A stretch of 64,000 bases of DNA from Cellulomonas wangsupingiae (GCF_024508275.1 NZ_CP101989.1:3100001-3164000), one strand, 5' to 3'; shown: positions 42,720 to 52,615, numbered from the stretch's first letter. Notes: generated by a model from the letters alone, not told the origin. Translations and numbers: made by a program.

Positions 42720-43655
42720 TCAGCCCTTGACGGAGCCGAGCATGATGCCGGACACGAAGTACCGCTGCACGAACGGGTAGATGCACAGGACGGGGATGAT
42801 CGTGAGGATCATCGTGACCGCCTGGATGTTCGCGGCGATCTCCGACGTGCTGGACCCGGAGGCCGCCGCACCCTGGGAGGCCGTCGACGAGGCGCCTGCG
42901 ATCATGTTGCGCAGGTACAGCGTCACCGGGAAGAGCTCCTGCTTGTCGAGGTACAGGAACGCCGCGAACCAGTCGTTCCAGATCGCCACGGAGTAGAAGA
43001 GGATCATCGTCGCGATGACCGCCTTCGACAGCGGCAGAACGATCCGCCGGAAGATCCCCCACCAGCCGAGCCCGTCGATCTGCGCGGCCTCCTCGAGCTC
43101 CGTGGGCATGTTCTCGAAGAACGACTTCATGACGAGGAGGTTGAACACCGAGATCGCTCCCGGGAGCACCACCGCCCACATCGTGTTCTTCAGCCCGAGG
43201 GTCTGGATGAGCACGTAGTTCGGGATGAGGCCGCCGTTGAAGAACATCGTGAACACGGCGAGGCCGATGAGGACGTTCCGCCCGCGCAGTGCGCGCCTCG
43301 CGAGCACGTAGGCGAGCAGCGTCGTCAGCACCATGGCGATCGTCGTGCCGACGAGCGTGTAGACGACGGTGTTCTTGTACGACGACCAGAAGAGGTCGTT
43401 CTCGATGACCACCTTGTAGGTGGTCAGGTTGAAGCCGACGGGCCAGACGTTGACCATGCCGGCCTTGACCGCGCCGGCGCTGCTGAACGACTGCGCCAGC
43501 ACCGTGACGAACGGGTAGAGCATGAAGCCGCACAGCAGCACGAGGAACGTGCCGTTGAACCACGTGAACGCTCTGTAGCTCTTCGAGTCGCGCGGTCCGA
43601 CGGACACACCGCCGCCGACCGACGGCGTCGACGTGAGTGCGCTCTGAGTCACCAC
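42720..43655 (-). CDS. lplC: Carbohydrate ABC transporter permease (LplC type)
   Basis: A 311-residue CUT1-family permease with six helices; coupling region EEAAQIDGLGWWGIFRRIVL. An insert rich in Ala/Ser (ASSTASQGAAASGSS) lies before the last helices. GTG 43655 has AGGAG seven bases upstream; the adjacent GTG 43652 is an alternative. It overlaps lplB by 7 bp. Works with LplB and the lipoprotein below to import an oligosaccharide. Confidence 0.92.
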   Translation of the reverse strand: MVTQSALTSTPSVGGGVSVGPRDSKSYRAFTWFNGTFLVLLCGFMLYPFVTVLAQSFSSAGAVKAGMVNVWPVGFNLTTYKVVIENDLFWSSYKNTVVYTLVGTTIAMVLTTLLAYVLARRALRGRNVLIGLAVFTMFFNGGLIPNYVLIQTLGLKNTMWAVVLPGAISVFNLLVMKSFFENMPTELEEAAQIDGLGWWGIFRRIVLPLSKAVIATMILFYSVAIWNDWFAAFLYLDKQELFPVTLYLRNMIAGASSTASQGAAASGSSTSEIAANIQAVTMILTIIPVLCIYPFVQRYFVSGIMLGSVKG

Positions 43656-44674
43656 AGGCTTGCTCCTACCACTCGGCGCGACACGAAGTTCGCGGTGAGG
43701 ATCATCACGAGGCCGATGATCGCCTGGAACAGTCCGATGGCCGTCGCATAGCTGAAGTTGTTGGCAACCAGACCCACGCGGTAGAGGTACGTCGAGACGA
43801 CGTCACCCGTGGCGTAGGTCAGCGGGTTGTACAGGAGCAGGACCTTCTCGAACCCGACGTTGAGGAACAGCCCGATGTTGAGGATGAGCAGCGTGATCAT
43901 CGTCGGGCGGATGCCCGGCAGCGTGATGTGCCAGGTCTGGCGCCACCGGTTGGCGCCGTCGATCCGGGCCGCCTCGTAGAGCGAGGCGTCGACCGTGGTG
44001 AGGGCCGCGAGGTAGAGGATCGTGCCCCAGCCGACGGTCTGCCAGACCTCGGAGCCGACGTACACCGTGCGGAACCACTCGGCACGCTGCAGGAACGGGA
44101 TCGCCTCCCCGCCCATCGCCTCGATGATCTGGTTGACCGTGCCCTGCAGCGACAGCAGCTGCATGAGCATGCCGACCACGATGACGACCGAGAGGAAGTG
44201 CGGCAGGTAGGAGATCGACTGGATGACTCGCTTGAACGCCGTCTTGCGCACCTCGTTGAGCAGGAGCGCGAGGACGATCGGCAGGGGGAAGCAGAAGATC
44301 AGGGTGAGCCCACCGAGGATCACCGTGTTGCCGAAGACGTTCCAGAAGTTGGGGTCGTTGAGGAACAGCTCGACATAGCGCATCCCGACCCATTCGTCGC
44401 CGAAGATGCTGCCGCCCGCCCGGAACCGCCGGAACGCAATGATGTTGCCGAACATCGGCACGTACCGGAACACCAGCAGGAACAGCACCGGTACCAGCGC
44501 CATCGCGTAGAGCACCCAGTCGCGGCGCAGCGTGTGCCGCCAACCGATCTTCCGTGCTCGAGGTCGTTCCTTACTACCCGGGTCCTCGCCGTCGACCGAC
44601 GACGGAACCCTCCCTCCGGATGACGCCTGGACCGAGGTCCCGAGGACGTCACCCGTCGCGTGTGCCGCGCTCAT
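43649..44674 (-). CDS. lplB: Carbohydrate ABC transporter permease (LplB type)
   Basis: A 341-residue CUT1 permease. A 45-residue polar N-terminus precedes six helices. The coupling motif is YEAARIDGANRWRQTWHITL. AAGGAG precedes the ATG. Found as a pair with lplC. The operon has no ATPase gene, as usual for this group, which borrows a shared MsiK-type ATPase encoded elsewhere. Confidence 0.92.
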   Translation of the reverse strand: MSAAHATGDVLGTSVQASSGGRVPSSVDGEDPGSKERPRARKIGWRHTLRRDWVLYAMALVPVLFLLVFRYVPMFGNIIAFRRFRAGGSIFGDEWVGMRYVELFLNDPNFWNVFGNTVILGGLTLIFCFPLPIVLALLLNEVRKTAFKRVIQSISYLPHFLSVVIVVGMLMQLLSLQGTVNQIIEAMGGEAIPFLQRAEWFRTVYVGSEVWQTVGWGTILYLAALTTVDASLYEAARIDGANRWRQTWHITLPGIRPTMITLLILNIGLFLNVGFEKVLLLYNPLTYATGDVVSTYLYRVGLVANNFSYATAIGLFQAIIGLVMILTANFVSRRVVGASLW

Positions 44675-44702
44675 GTCACTCCTTCGTGGGCGGATCGGTG
44701 GT

Positions 44703-44739
44703 GCGGCGGGCCGGCCCCGCGAAGGGACCGGCCCGCTGC
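44703..44739 (-). terminator. Intercistronic hairpin between lplA and lplB
   Basis: GCGGCGGGCCGGCCCC and GGGACCGGCCCGCTGC pair with one mismatch and one bulge around a five-base loop. It sits in the 83-bp gap after the lipoprotein gene. A partial terminator here would raise binding-protein output relative to the permeases. Confidence 0.5.
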
Positions 44740-44757
44740 ACCTCGTCGAGCCTGGGC

Positions 44758-46437
44758 TCAGCCGTCGTTCCCTGCGGCGCGCTCTGCTGCGCCGTTGATG
44801 AGATCCATGTAGCTCGACAGGCCCTGGCCCTCAAGCCCGGACACGTAGGCGTCCCACTCCGAGAGGTCCTTCTGCCCGAGGACGAACCCGAGGGTCGCCG
44901 TGTCCACCGTGTCCTTGAGCGGGGTGCTCAGCAGCGAGGCCTGCTCGAGCTCGGTCTCGTCGAGCGGGTGCGGCGGGAACGGGTCCCGCGGCGTGCGCGT
45001 CGACTGCACCGAGTCGATGTACTCGACGAACGCCGGGACGTTGTAGGACTCCTTGAGCGCGCGCGACTCGGTCGACCCGGCGAAGACGTCGTTGGCGTAA
45101 CCGAGGTCCTTCTTGAGGTCGATCGTGCCGGACGGGTTCAGGTTGAGGTTCGCGAGCGTGAAGTCGGGCTCGAGGGTGTACTTGCCCTCGGCGTCCTTGG
45201 TGTAGTGCTCACCCTCGACACCCCACTGGATGAGCTCGCGCGCCTCGGGGTTGTAGTACAGCCAGTCCGTGAAGTGGAGCAGGTCGCAGAAGTTCGGGTC
45301 GTTCACCGCGTCCTTGGTGAGCATGAACCCGTTCCAGAAGTTGCGCGGCTCGACGAAGTCGCCGGCCGGACCGGCCGGGGGCGCGATCTGGACGAGCTCG
45401 TAGTCCGTGACACCTGCGGCGTCGAGCGCCGTCGCGAACTCCTGGACGGTCCACGAGCCACCCGAAGCCGCGAAGACCTTCTCCTCCGCGAACTTCTCGG
45501 TCACCGTGCCGCCGCCGTCGTCGGCAGCCGTGAAGGACTCGCTGTCGAGCAGCCCGGCCTCATTGAGCCCGGCGAAGTACGTGACCATGTCCTTGTAGCC
45601 GTCGGTGGTCGCGGCGTAGACGAACTCGTTCGCGTCCTTGTCCCACCAGGCGCCGTCGCCGAAGCCCCAGCCACCGACCGTGCCGAAGGCGTGGGCCGCG
45701 TAGTTGATCATCGACTGGCCCTCGAAGCCGTCGGCCAGCGGCGTGCTCTCCGGGTACTTGGCCTTGATGAGCTCCATGCCCTCCTGGAGGTCCTCCCAGG
45801 TCTCGGGCGCCGGGGCGCCGACCTCGTCGAAGACGTCCTTGCGGATGATCAGCGTGAAGGTCGGGACGGAGACCTCCTGGAGACCCGGCGTCATGTAGTA
45901 CTTGCCGTCCTCCTGCCGGAGGTCGTCGACCATGTCGCGCAGGTCCCACTCGTCCACGTACTTCTGGAAGTTGGGCATGTAGTCGGCGTAGTCGCTCAGC
46001 GGCACCACGGCGCCGGAGGCCGCGAACTGGCGCTCCTCACCCGTGTACACGAGCGGGATGATCTGCGGCGCGTCACCGGCGCTGATGAGCAGGCTGCGCT
46101 TCTCGGTCGCGTCGCTGAACGGGATGTTCGTCAGGTTGAGCTTGACGTTGGTGCGCTCCTCGATCTCGTCGAAGAACTCCCACGAGTCCTTGATCGGGAA
46201 GTCGGCCCAGTCCGTCCACAGCAGCGAGAACTCGCGCGGCTCGGCTGCCTTCCACTGCTCGTCCGCCACGCTCTCGGCGGAGCACTCCAGCTCGGCGCCC
46301 TCACCGTCGCCTGCGGCCGTGTCCTCGCCGCCGCCCCCGCCGCACGCGGCGAGCGCGAGCGCGCCCACCAACGTCAGCGCCCCCGCGGCGCGCGCCTTGC
46401 GCGTCCGCCGTCCTGCCAGATTTCCCGCACGTGCCAT
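44758..46437 (-). CDS. lplA: Oligosaccharide-binding lipoprotein (LplA/YtcQ type)
   Basis: A 559-residue extracellular solute-binding protein. The signal peptide ends at the lipobox LALAACGGG. Family features: FSLLWTDWADFPIKDSWEFF, an extended type-2 binding fold, KKDLGYANDVFAGS and a C-terminal GLSSYMDLINGAAERA. ATG 46437 has GAGGAG seven bases before it; 22 extra in-frame codons upstream lack a site. The sugar is not defined by sequence; plant-derived oligosaccharides would fit the mannanase nearby. Confidence 0.92.
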   Translation of the reverse strand: MARAGNLAGRRTRKARAAGALTLVGALALAACGGGGGEDTAAGDGEGAELECSAESVADEQWKAAEPREFSLLWTDWADFPIKDSWEFFDEIEERTNVKLNLTNIPFSDATEKRSLLISAGDAPQIIPLVYTGEERQFAASGAVVPLSDYADYMPNFQKYVDEWDLRDMVDDLRQEDGKYYMTPGLQEVSVPTFTLIIRKDVFDEVGAPAPETWEDLQEGMELIKAKYPESTPLADGFEGQSMINYAAHAFGTVGGWGFGDGAWWDKDANEFVYAATTDGYKDMVTYFAGLNEAGLLDSESFTAADDGGGTVTEKFAEEKVFAASGGSWTVQEFATALDAAGVTDYELVQIAPPAGPAGDFVEPRNFWNGFMLTKDAVNDPNFCDLLHFTDWLYYNPEARELIQWGVEGEHYTKDAEGKYTLEPDFTLANLNLNPSGTIDLKKDLGYANDVFAGSTESRALKESYNVPAFVEYIDSVQSTRTPRDPFPPHPLDETELEQASLLSTPLKDTVDTATLGFVLGQKDLSEWDAYVSGLEGQGLSSYMDLINGAAERAAGNDG

Positions 46438-46760
46438 CAGGGTTCTCCTCGTCGAGATCCGTCCCAGGCGACGACCCGGGCGCTGAAGTATAGGGACGAA
46501 CACCGCCGCCGTAGAGCGATCCGCTGCTCTGCGTCACCGGCCCGGCCCGGCGGCTCGTCGACACCCTTGCCGAGAGCCTCCGGGTCATCGGCCGAAGTTC
46601 GAGTATTAACGATACATCTGCCGATGTGCCGGGACGCTATGCGCCCCTCGCGCGCCGGTCAAGGAGGTCGATCCGGTCGTTACCGGATCGACGCCAACTG
46701 CACGGCGCAGGGGGAACTTTCGTCCCAGACAGGTGCCCCTGCCTGGGCAGACCATAGACC
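46438..46760. promoter_or_regulatory. Divergent control region of lplABC and the formate/nitrite-type channel
   Basis: A 323-bp gap without a gene. TATACT on the minus strand (46487-46492) is a strong -10 giving a leader of about 43 bp for lplA. GTATTAACGATAC (46603-46615) is a partial dyad of the kind bound by sugar regulators. GTCGATCCGGT-N4-ACCGGATCGAC (46667-46692) is a perfect 11-bp inverted repeat about 70 bp before the channel gene. CATAGACC directly precedes the GTG at 46761. Confidence 0.45.
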
Positions 46761-47702
46761 GTGCTCACCATCCCCGAAGCCGTCGCCGCACAGGCCGACA
46801 GCGCCGTGCACAAGGTCGCCCTGACCCGCACGCCCGGCCTGTTCCTCGTCCGCACGATGCTCGCGGGCGCCTACATCGGCATCGGTGTGCTCATCATGGT
46901 GACCGCGGGCGGGCCGCTCGTCGCCGCCGGGTCGCCGTGGGCGCCGCTCGTCAACGGGGCCGTCTTCGGCATCGCCCTGACGATCGTCCTCGTCGCGGGG
47001 GCGGAGCTGGCCACGAGCGCCATGATGATCCTCACCCAGGGCGCCATGCTCGGCCGGATCACCTGGGGCCGCGCCGCCGTCACGCTGCTCGCGTGCCTCG
47101 CGGGCAACCTGCTCGGGGCCATGGCCTTCGCCGGCCTGCTGCACGTCTCCGGCCTGCTGGTCCCTGGCACCGCGGGCGGCGACGCGATCGCGCGCATGGT
47201 CGCGCACAAGGCCGAGGCGACGACGCTGCAGCTGGTCGTCCGCGGCATCCTGTGCAACCTGCTCGTGTGCCTCGCCGTGTGGTGCTGGGGGCGGCTCACC
47301 AGCGAGACCGCCCGCATCGTCGCCGTCTTCGCGTGCGTGCTGGTCTTCATCACCTCCGGCTTCGAGCACGTCGTCGCCAACATGACGACGTTCTCCCTCG
47401 GCCTGTACGCCGGGCTGCCCGAGGCGACCGTCGCGGAGTTCGCCCGGAACGTGGCCGCGGTCGGCCTCGGCAACACGATCGGCGGCGCGCTGCTGGTCGG
47501 GGCGGCCTACGCCTACGGGTCCCGGCCCGCGCCGGGCGCCGACGAGCACCGCCCGGGCGCCGGCTCCGCCGTCGCCTCGGTCGCGGGCGACGACGTCGCC
47601 ACGGGTGCCGCCACCGCGGGTGCCGCCACCGCGACGAGCCCGGGGCCGTCCACCGGGCCCCTGCTCCCCGCGCAGCCGCAGGCCGCTCCCGTACCGCGCT
47701 GA
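46761..47702 (+). CDS. Formate/nitrite transporter family protein
   Basis: A 313-residue FNT channel with six helices. Family signatures: GAYIGIGVLIMVTAGG, VAGAELATSAMMILTQG, RGILCNLLVCLAVWCWG and GFEHVVANMTTFSLG with the central pore His. The C-terminal 65 residues are a Pro/Ala/Gly-rich tail. There is no ribosome site before GTG 46761. Substrate (formate, nitrite or another small anion) is not decided by sequence. Confidence 0.9.
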   Translation: MLTIPEAVAAQADSAVHKVALTRTPGLFLVRTMLAGAYIGIGVLIMVTAGGPLVAAGSPWAPLVNGAVFGIALTIVLVAGAELATSAMMILTQGAMLGRITWGRAAVTLLACLAGNLLGAMAFAGLLHVSGLLVPGTAGGDAIARMVAHKAEATTLQLVVRGILCNLLVCLAVWCWGRLTSETARIVAVFACVLVFITSGFEHVVANMTTFSLGLYAGLPEATVAEFARNVAAVGLGNTIGGALLVGAAYAYGSRPAPGADEHRPGAGSAVASVAGDDVATGAATAGAATATSPGPSTGPLLPAQPQAAPVPR

Positions 47703-47800
47703 CGCACGGGCCGCGCGCCGAACGGCGGGCGGCCGACCCGGGCAATAACGTGGCCTCGCAGGGCGTCGCACGACGCGCGGCCGCGACCCGAGGAGCACGC

Positions 47801-48667
47801 GTGAGCACCACGGACCCGAAGCACACCGGAGACGGGACGGGGCGCGACGGCACCCCGGCCCCGCCGGAGCCGGAGCAGGGCGAGCCCGGCGCCGACACGG
47901 GCCGCCACGCGGTGCAGCGGCCCGCGCCGACCCCGCCGGAGCCGGACGAGACCGGCGCCGGCACGGGGCACGGGCCGGAGCGTCGCTCCCCGGATCCGGT
48001 CGTGGCGCCGGCGACGTCCGGCGCCCCCGACGCGTCCGACGGCGGCCGGGGACCGGCCGCCGGGCACGCCACGCCCGCGTCCACGGCCGCCTCCCCGGCT
48101 GCGTCGACGCGCGCGGACTCCCCGGCCCCGACCGGGACGGCGCCTGCGGGAGACGGCGACGGCGAGCTCTTCCCCGAGCCGAACGCGCCGCGCACGCCCC
48201 ACGCCGGCACGCACGTCCTCGGCGTGCTCGTGGGCCTCGTGCTCGCCCCGCTCGCCGTCGGTGTCCTGCTGGTCGGCCAGAGCCGGATCCTCGAGGTGCA
48301 GGTCGACGGCTGGGACGCGTCGCTCCAGCTGCTCGGCATCGTGCTCGTCAGCGTCGGCGCCGTGCTGCTCGCGGCCCTGCTCCTGCTGGGGCTGTGGACC
48401 GCGGCCGTCCCCGTCACGGCGGGGCTGCTGCTCGGCGTCCTCGGCGGGCTGCAGCTCTACGCTCCCGGCGTCGCACGCGCCACCACGCTCGAGATCGTCG
48501 ACGCGGACGCGTGGGACCTCACGGTCACGCAGGTCACGGTCGCGGGGACGTCGGGCACCACGATCGTCGCCGGCGTGCTGCTCCTGACGGCCGGCGTCAC
48601 GATCGCCCTGGGCCGCCGGCACGGCGTCCGGCTGGGCACGTTCCGCGAGCGCAACCGCGCGGCCTGA
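47801..48667 (+). CDS. Proline-rich four-helix membrane protein, unknown function
   Basis: A 288-residue protein not recognised as a named family. Residues 1-140 are a Pro/Ala/Thr/Gly-rich disordered cytoplasmic region. Four hydrophobic helices follow: VLGVLVGLVLAPLAVGVLLV, LLGIVLVSVGAVLLAALLLL, AVPVTAGLLLGVLGGLQLY and TTIVAGVLLLTAGVTIAL. GTG 47801 has AGGAG upstream, and a TAACGT -10-like element lies at 47746. Such proteins are common in actinobacteria next to central metabolism genes. Confidence 0.75.
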   Translation: MSTTDPKHTGDGTGRDGTPAPPEPEQGEPGADTGRHAVQRPAPTPPEPDETGAGTGHGPERRSPDPVVAPATSGAPDASDGGRGPAAGHATPASTAASPAASTRADSPAPTGTAPAGDGDGELFPEPNAPRTPHAGTHVLGVLVGLVLAPLAVGVLLVGQSRILEVQVDGWDASLQLLGIVLVSVGAVLLAALLLLGLWTAAVPVTAGLLLGVLGGLQLYAPGVARATTLEIVDADAWDLTVTQVTVAGTSGTTIVAGVLLLTAGVTIALGRRHGVRLGTFRERNRAA

Positions 48668-48793
48668 CGGCGGGAGCGGCGGCTCGGCACGACTGCACGG
48701 TGCGCGCGGACCACGACCGGGACTAAGGTCCGTCACCAAGACCGCACTGGTCAGCCCCACCCGTCGCACCGAAGCCGCTGCGTAGGAGACAAC

Positions 48794-50818
48794 GTGACCG
48801 ATTCGTCTGCCGCCCCCACGTCGACCGAGGCAGCCCCGGGCTCCCAAGGGCTGGAGAACCTGCTGTCGGAGGAGCGCCGCTTCCCGCCGTCGCCGGAGTT
48901 CGCCGTCCAGGCCAACGCGACCGCCGACCTGTACGCGTGGGCCAACGCCGACCGTCCGGGGTTCTGGGCGGACCAGGCGCGCGACCTCATCAGCTGGTCG
49001 ACCCCGTTCACGCAGACCCTCGACTGGTCGGACGCGCCCTTCGCGCGCTGGTTCGCCGACGGACGCCTCAACGCCGCGTACAACGCGGTCGACCGGCACG
49101 TCGAGCAGGGCCGCGGCGACCGGGTCGCGCTGCACTTCGAGGGCGAGGGCGGCGACACGCGCTCGCTGACGTACGCCGACCTGCAGCGTGAGGTCTCCAA
49201 GGCCGCGAACGCGATCACGGCCCTCGGTGTCGGGACGGGCGACCGCGTCGCGATCTACATGCCGCTGATCCCCGAGGCCGTCGTCACGATGCTCGCGTGC
49301 GCGCGGATCGGCGCCCCGCACTCGGTCGTGTTCGGCGGGTTCTCCGCCGAGGCGCTCAGCTCACGCATCCTCGACGCCGAGGCCAAGCTCGTCGTCACGG
49401 CCGACGGCGGGTTCCGCCGCGGCAAGCCGTCGGCGCTCAAGCCCGCGGTGGACGAGGCGCTCGCGAAGGGGGCGCCCAGCGTCGCGCACGTGCTCGTCGT
49501 GCGGCGCACCGGGCAGCCCGTCGAGTGGACCGCCGGCCGCGACGTCTGGTGGCACGAGGCCGTCGACGTCGCGTCGTCCGAGCACACGCCCGTCGACGTC
49601 GAGGCCGAGCACCCGCTGTTCATCCTGTACACGTCCGGCACGACGGGGAAGCCCAAGGGCATCTTCCACACCACGGGCGGGTACCTGACGCAGGCCGCGT
49701 ACACGCACCTGAACGTCTTCGACCTCAAGCCCGAGACGGACGTCTACTGGTGCACGGCCGACATCGGCTGGGTCACCGGACACACGTACGTCGTGTACGG
49801 GCCGCTCATCAACGGCGCCACGCAGGTCATCTACGAGGGCACGCCCGACACGCCGCACCGGGGACGGTGGTGGGAGATCGTGCAGAAGTACGGGGTCACG
49901 ATCCTGTACACCGCCCCGACCGCTATCCGTACGTGCATGAAGTGGGGCGAGGAGATCCCGGGGCAGTTCGACCTGTCCTCGCTGCGCGTCCTGGGGTCGG
50001 TGGGCGAGCCCATCAACCCCGAGGCGTGGATGTGGTACCGCCGTGTCATCGGCGGCGACCGCACGCCGATCGTCGACACGTGGTGGCAGACCGAGACCGG
50101 GGCCATCATGATCAGCCCGCTGCCGGGCGTCACCGTGTCCAAGCCCGGGTCGGCGCAGGTGCCGCTGCCGGGCGTCGCGGCCGACGTCGTCGACGACGAC
50201 GCCAAGCCGGTCCCGAACGGCGGCGGCGGCTACCTGGTGCTGACCGAGCCGTGGCCGGCGATGCTGCGCGGCATCTGGGGCGACCCCGAGCGGTACAAGG
50301 ACACGTACTGGTCCCGGTTCAAGGACATCTACTTCGCCGGTGACGGTGCCAAGAAGGACGACGACGGCGACATCTGGCTGCTGGGCCGCGTCGACGACGT
50401 CATGAACGTGTCGGGCCACCGGCTGTCCACCACCGAGATCGAGTCGGCGCTCGTCTCGCACCCGTGGGTCGCCGAGGCGGCGGTCGTCGGTGCCACGGAC
50501 GAGACCACCGGCCAGGCCGTCGTCGCGTTCGTCATCCTGCGCGGTGACGCGACGCAGGCCGCCGACGCGGACGCGGCGACCGTGCAGGACACGCTGCGCG
50601 CCCACGTCGCCAAGGAGATCGGGCCCATCGCACGGCCCCGGCAGATCCTGGTCGTCGCCGAGCTGCCCAAGACGCGCTCCGGCAAGATCATGCGCCGGTT
50701 GCTGCGCGACGTGGCCGAGCACCGGAAGGTCGGGGACGCGACGACGCTCGCGGACTCCTCCGTCATGGACCTGATCGCCGAGGGCCTGGCGAAGCCGGCC
50801 GCGGTGTCCGCGGACTGA
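48794..50818 (+). CDS. acsA: Acetyl-CoA synthetase
   Basis: A 674-residue AMP-forming enzyme that makes acetyl-CoA from acetate, ATP and CoA. Seen: AMP-binding P-loop [40 protein letters not shown] and the A10 motif [15 protein letters not shown] with Lys631, the residue acetylated to shut the enzyme off in this family. GTG 48794 has GGAG upstream; TAAGGT at 48724-48729 is a possible -10. A perfect 20-bp hairpin follows the gene. Confidence 0.97.
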   Translation: MTDSSAAPTSTEAAPGSQGLENLLSEERRFPPSPEFAVQANATADLYAWANADRPGFWADQARDLISWSTPFTQTLDWSDAPFARWFADGRLNAAYNAVDRHVEQGRGDRVALHFEGEGGDTRSLTYADLQREVSKAANAITALGVGTGDRVAIYMPLIPEAVVTMLACARIGAPHSVVFGGFSAEALSSRILDAEAKLVVTADGGFRRGKPSALKPAVDEALAKGAPSVAHVLVVRRTGQPVEWTAGRDVWWHEAVDVASSEHTPVDVEAEHPLFILYTSGTTGKPKGIFHTTGGYLTQAAYTHLNVFDLKPETDVYWCTADIGWVTGHTYVVYGPLINGATQVIYEGTPDTPHRGRWWEIVQKYGVTILYTAPTAIRTCMKWGEEIPGQFDLSSLRVLGSVGEPINPEAWMWYRRVIGGDRTPIVDTWWQTETGAIMISPLPGVTVSKPGSAQVPLPGVAADVVDDDAKPVPNGGGGYLVLTEPWPAMLRGIWGDPERYKDTYWSRFKDIYFAGDGAKKDDDGDIWLLGRVDDVMNVSGHRLSTTEIESALVSHPWVAEAAVVGATDETTGQAVVAFVILRGDATQAADADAATVQDTLRAHVAKEIGPIARPRQILVVAELPKTRSGKIMRRLLRDVAEHRKVGDATTLADSSVMDLIAEGLAKPAAVSAD

Positions 50819-50825
50819 GCTCGAC

Positions 50826-50875
50826 CGCACGAGGACGGCCCGGCGCGGAACCCGCCGCCGGGCCGTCCTCGTGCG
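50826..50875 (+). terminator. Terminator hairpin after acsA
   Basis: A perfect 20-bp stem: 50826-50845 pairs with 50856-50875 around a 10-nt loop. It starts 8 bp after the acsA stop. No T-tract, as usual in this GC range. Confidence 0.75.
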
Positions 50876-50880
50876 CCCGT

Positions 50881-50916
50881 GAAGCGCTTCCCGGCGATCC
50901 GGCGGCGAAACGCTTC
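50881..50916. promoter_or_regulatory. Two LacI-type operator-like dyads upstream of the mannanase
   Basis: GAAGCGCTTC (50881-50890) is a perfect palindrome and GAAACGCTTC (50907-50916) is a one-mismatch copy in the opposite sense; extended they read GTGAAGCG(C/T)TTC. Their starts are 26 bp apart. The central CG and the dyad form resemble operators of LacI-family repressors of polysaccharide use. They lie 108-143 bp upstream of the mannanase start. Confidence 0.5.
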
Positions 50917-51023
50917 ACCGATGGAGGGGGTCCGGGGCTGCTGGTTGTCTGACGGCCGCACCCGCCGCGCACACGGACGCCGGACCGGGTGCGCCCGGAC
51001 ACCTTCGCGGAACGAGGACGTCG

Positions 51024-52442
51024 ATGAAGAGCACCTCCCTGCGCGCGGCCGCCGCCTGTGGCGCCGCGCTCCTGGCACTCGGCGGCATCACCGCCGCCGC
51101 CACGGCCGCCGCGGCGGCCGACCCCGTCGGCCTGCACATCTCCGGCTCCCGGCTGGTCGAGCAGGACGGCACGCCGTTCGTCGCGCGCGGCGTCAGCCAC
51201 GCCCACACCTGGTACACGGCCGAGACCCCCAGGGCCATCCCGGCCATCCGCGCCGCGGGCGCCAACGCGCTGCGCGTCGTGCTGTCCGGCGGCGACCGCT
51301 GGACCAGGAACGACGCGGCCGACGTCGCCAACGTCATCGCGCTGTGCAAGGCCAACCAGCTGGTCTGCATGCTCGAGAACCACGACACGACCGGCTACGG
51401 CGAGCAGTCGGGCGCCGTGAGCCTGGACACGGCCGCCGACTACTTCATCTCGCTGAGGTCCGTGCTCCAGGGCAACGAGGACTTCATCCAGATCAACATC
51501 GGGAACGAGCCGACGGGCAACAACGAGCCGCAGGTCACGGGGTGGACGACCGACACCGCCAACGCGATCAGGAAGGTCCGCGCCGCCGGCCTGCGGCACA
51601 ACATCGTCGTCGACGCGCCGAACTGGGGCCAGGACTGGAAGGGCGTGATGCGCGACACGGCCGCGACCGTCGCCGCCGCCGACCCGGAGGGCAACACGCT
51701 CTTCTCGGTCCACATGTACGGCGTGTACGCGCAGGCGTCGACCATCACGGCGTACCTCGACGCGTTCGAGGCCCAAGGGCTGCCGCTGGTCATCGGCGAG
51801 TTCGGTCACGACCACTCGGACGGCGACCCCGACGAGGCGACGATCATGCGCGAGGCCGTCGAGCGCGGCATCGGCTACTACGGCTGGTCGTGGTCGGGGA
51901 ACGGCGGTGGTGTGGAGTACCTCGACATGGTGACCGCGTTCGACCCCGCCCAGAAGACGGCCTGGGGACGGCTGATCTTCGACGGGGCGAACGGCATCAA
52001 GGCGACCGCCCGGACGGCGACGTACTTCTCCGGCGTGACACCGACGCCGACGGTGTCGCCGACGCCGAGCGTGTCGCCCACGCCGAGCGTCTCGCCGACG
52101 CCGAGCGTGTCGCCCACGCCGAGCGCCTCCCCGACGCCCACCCCGGGCGCCGCCTGCACCGCGCGGCTCACCGTCGCCAGCTCGTGGCCGGGTGGGTTCC
52201 AGGGCACGGTCGACGTGACCGCCGGCGCACGGGCCCTGACAGGCTGGAGCACGTCGTTCACGCTGCCGGCCGGCGCCTCGGTCGCGCAGGGCTGGAGCGC
52301 CACGTTCAGCGGCTCGGGCAGCGCGGTCACGGCCGCCAACGCCGCCTGGAACGGCAACCTCGGTGCCGGCCAGACCACGACCTACGGGTTCATCGGCTCG
52401 GGCACGGCACCGACTGGCACCGTGGCGGTGGCCTGCCGCTGA
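51024..52442 (+). CDS. Secreted GH5 (subfamily 8-like) endo-beta-mannanase with CBM2
   Basis: A 472-residue secreted enzyme. Signal peptide is about residues 1-32. Residues 33-338 are a GH5 barrel close to Streptomyces ManA: RGVSHAHTWY, NVIALCKANQLVCMLENHDT, acid/base Glu162 in INIGNEPTG and nucleophile Glu259 in LVIGEFGHD. Residues 339-375 are a PTPSVSPTPSV linker built from an 18-bp DNA repeat. Residues 377-472 are a family-2 carbohydrate-binding module with its disulfide pair Cys378 and Cys471. Hydrolysis of beta-mannans is inferred from the subfamily. Confidence 0.9.
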   Translation: MKSTSLRAAAACGAALLALGGITAAATAAAAADPVGLHISGSRLVEQDGTPFVARGVSHAHTWYTAETPRAIPAIRAAGANALRVVLSGGDRWTRNDAADVANVIALCKANQLVCMLENHDTTGYGEQSGAVSLDTAADYFISLRSVLQGNEDFIQINIGNEPTGNNEPQVTGWTTDTANAIRKVRAAGLRHNIVVDAPNWGQDWKGVMRDTAATVAAADPEGNTLFSVHMYGVYAQASTITAYLDAFEAQGLPLVIGEFGHDHSDGDPDEATIMREAVERGIGYYGWSWSGNGGGVEYLDMVTAFDPAQKTAWGRLIFDGANGIKATARTATYFSGVTPTPTVSPTPSVSPTPSVSPTPSVSPTPSASPTPTPGAACTARLTVASSWPGGFQGTVDVTAGARALTGWSTSFTLPAGASVAQGWSATFSGSGSAVTAANAAWNGNLGAGQTTTYGFIGSGTAPTGTVAVACR

Positions 52443-52461
52443 CCCCCGCCACAGCGGGACC

Positions 52462-52500
52462 CGTATCGGCCCCGCCCTCCCCGAGGGCGGGGCCGATACG
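52462..52500 (+). terminator. Terminator hairpin after the mannanase gene
   Basis: A perfect 18-bp stem: CGTATCGGCCCCGCCCTC (52462-52479) and its complement (52483-52500) around a CCC loop, 19 bp after the stop codon. Confidence 0.8.
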
Positions 52501-52615
52501 CGTGGCGCACGCCGGTGCGGCGTCGAGCCGCCCTCCGGCACCTCTCCTGGGCACTCCTTCCACCGACGTGGTCCCGCCGGTGCCGCCGAGGCCCGTGATC
52601 CGGCACCGTCGCGGG

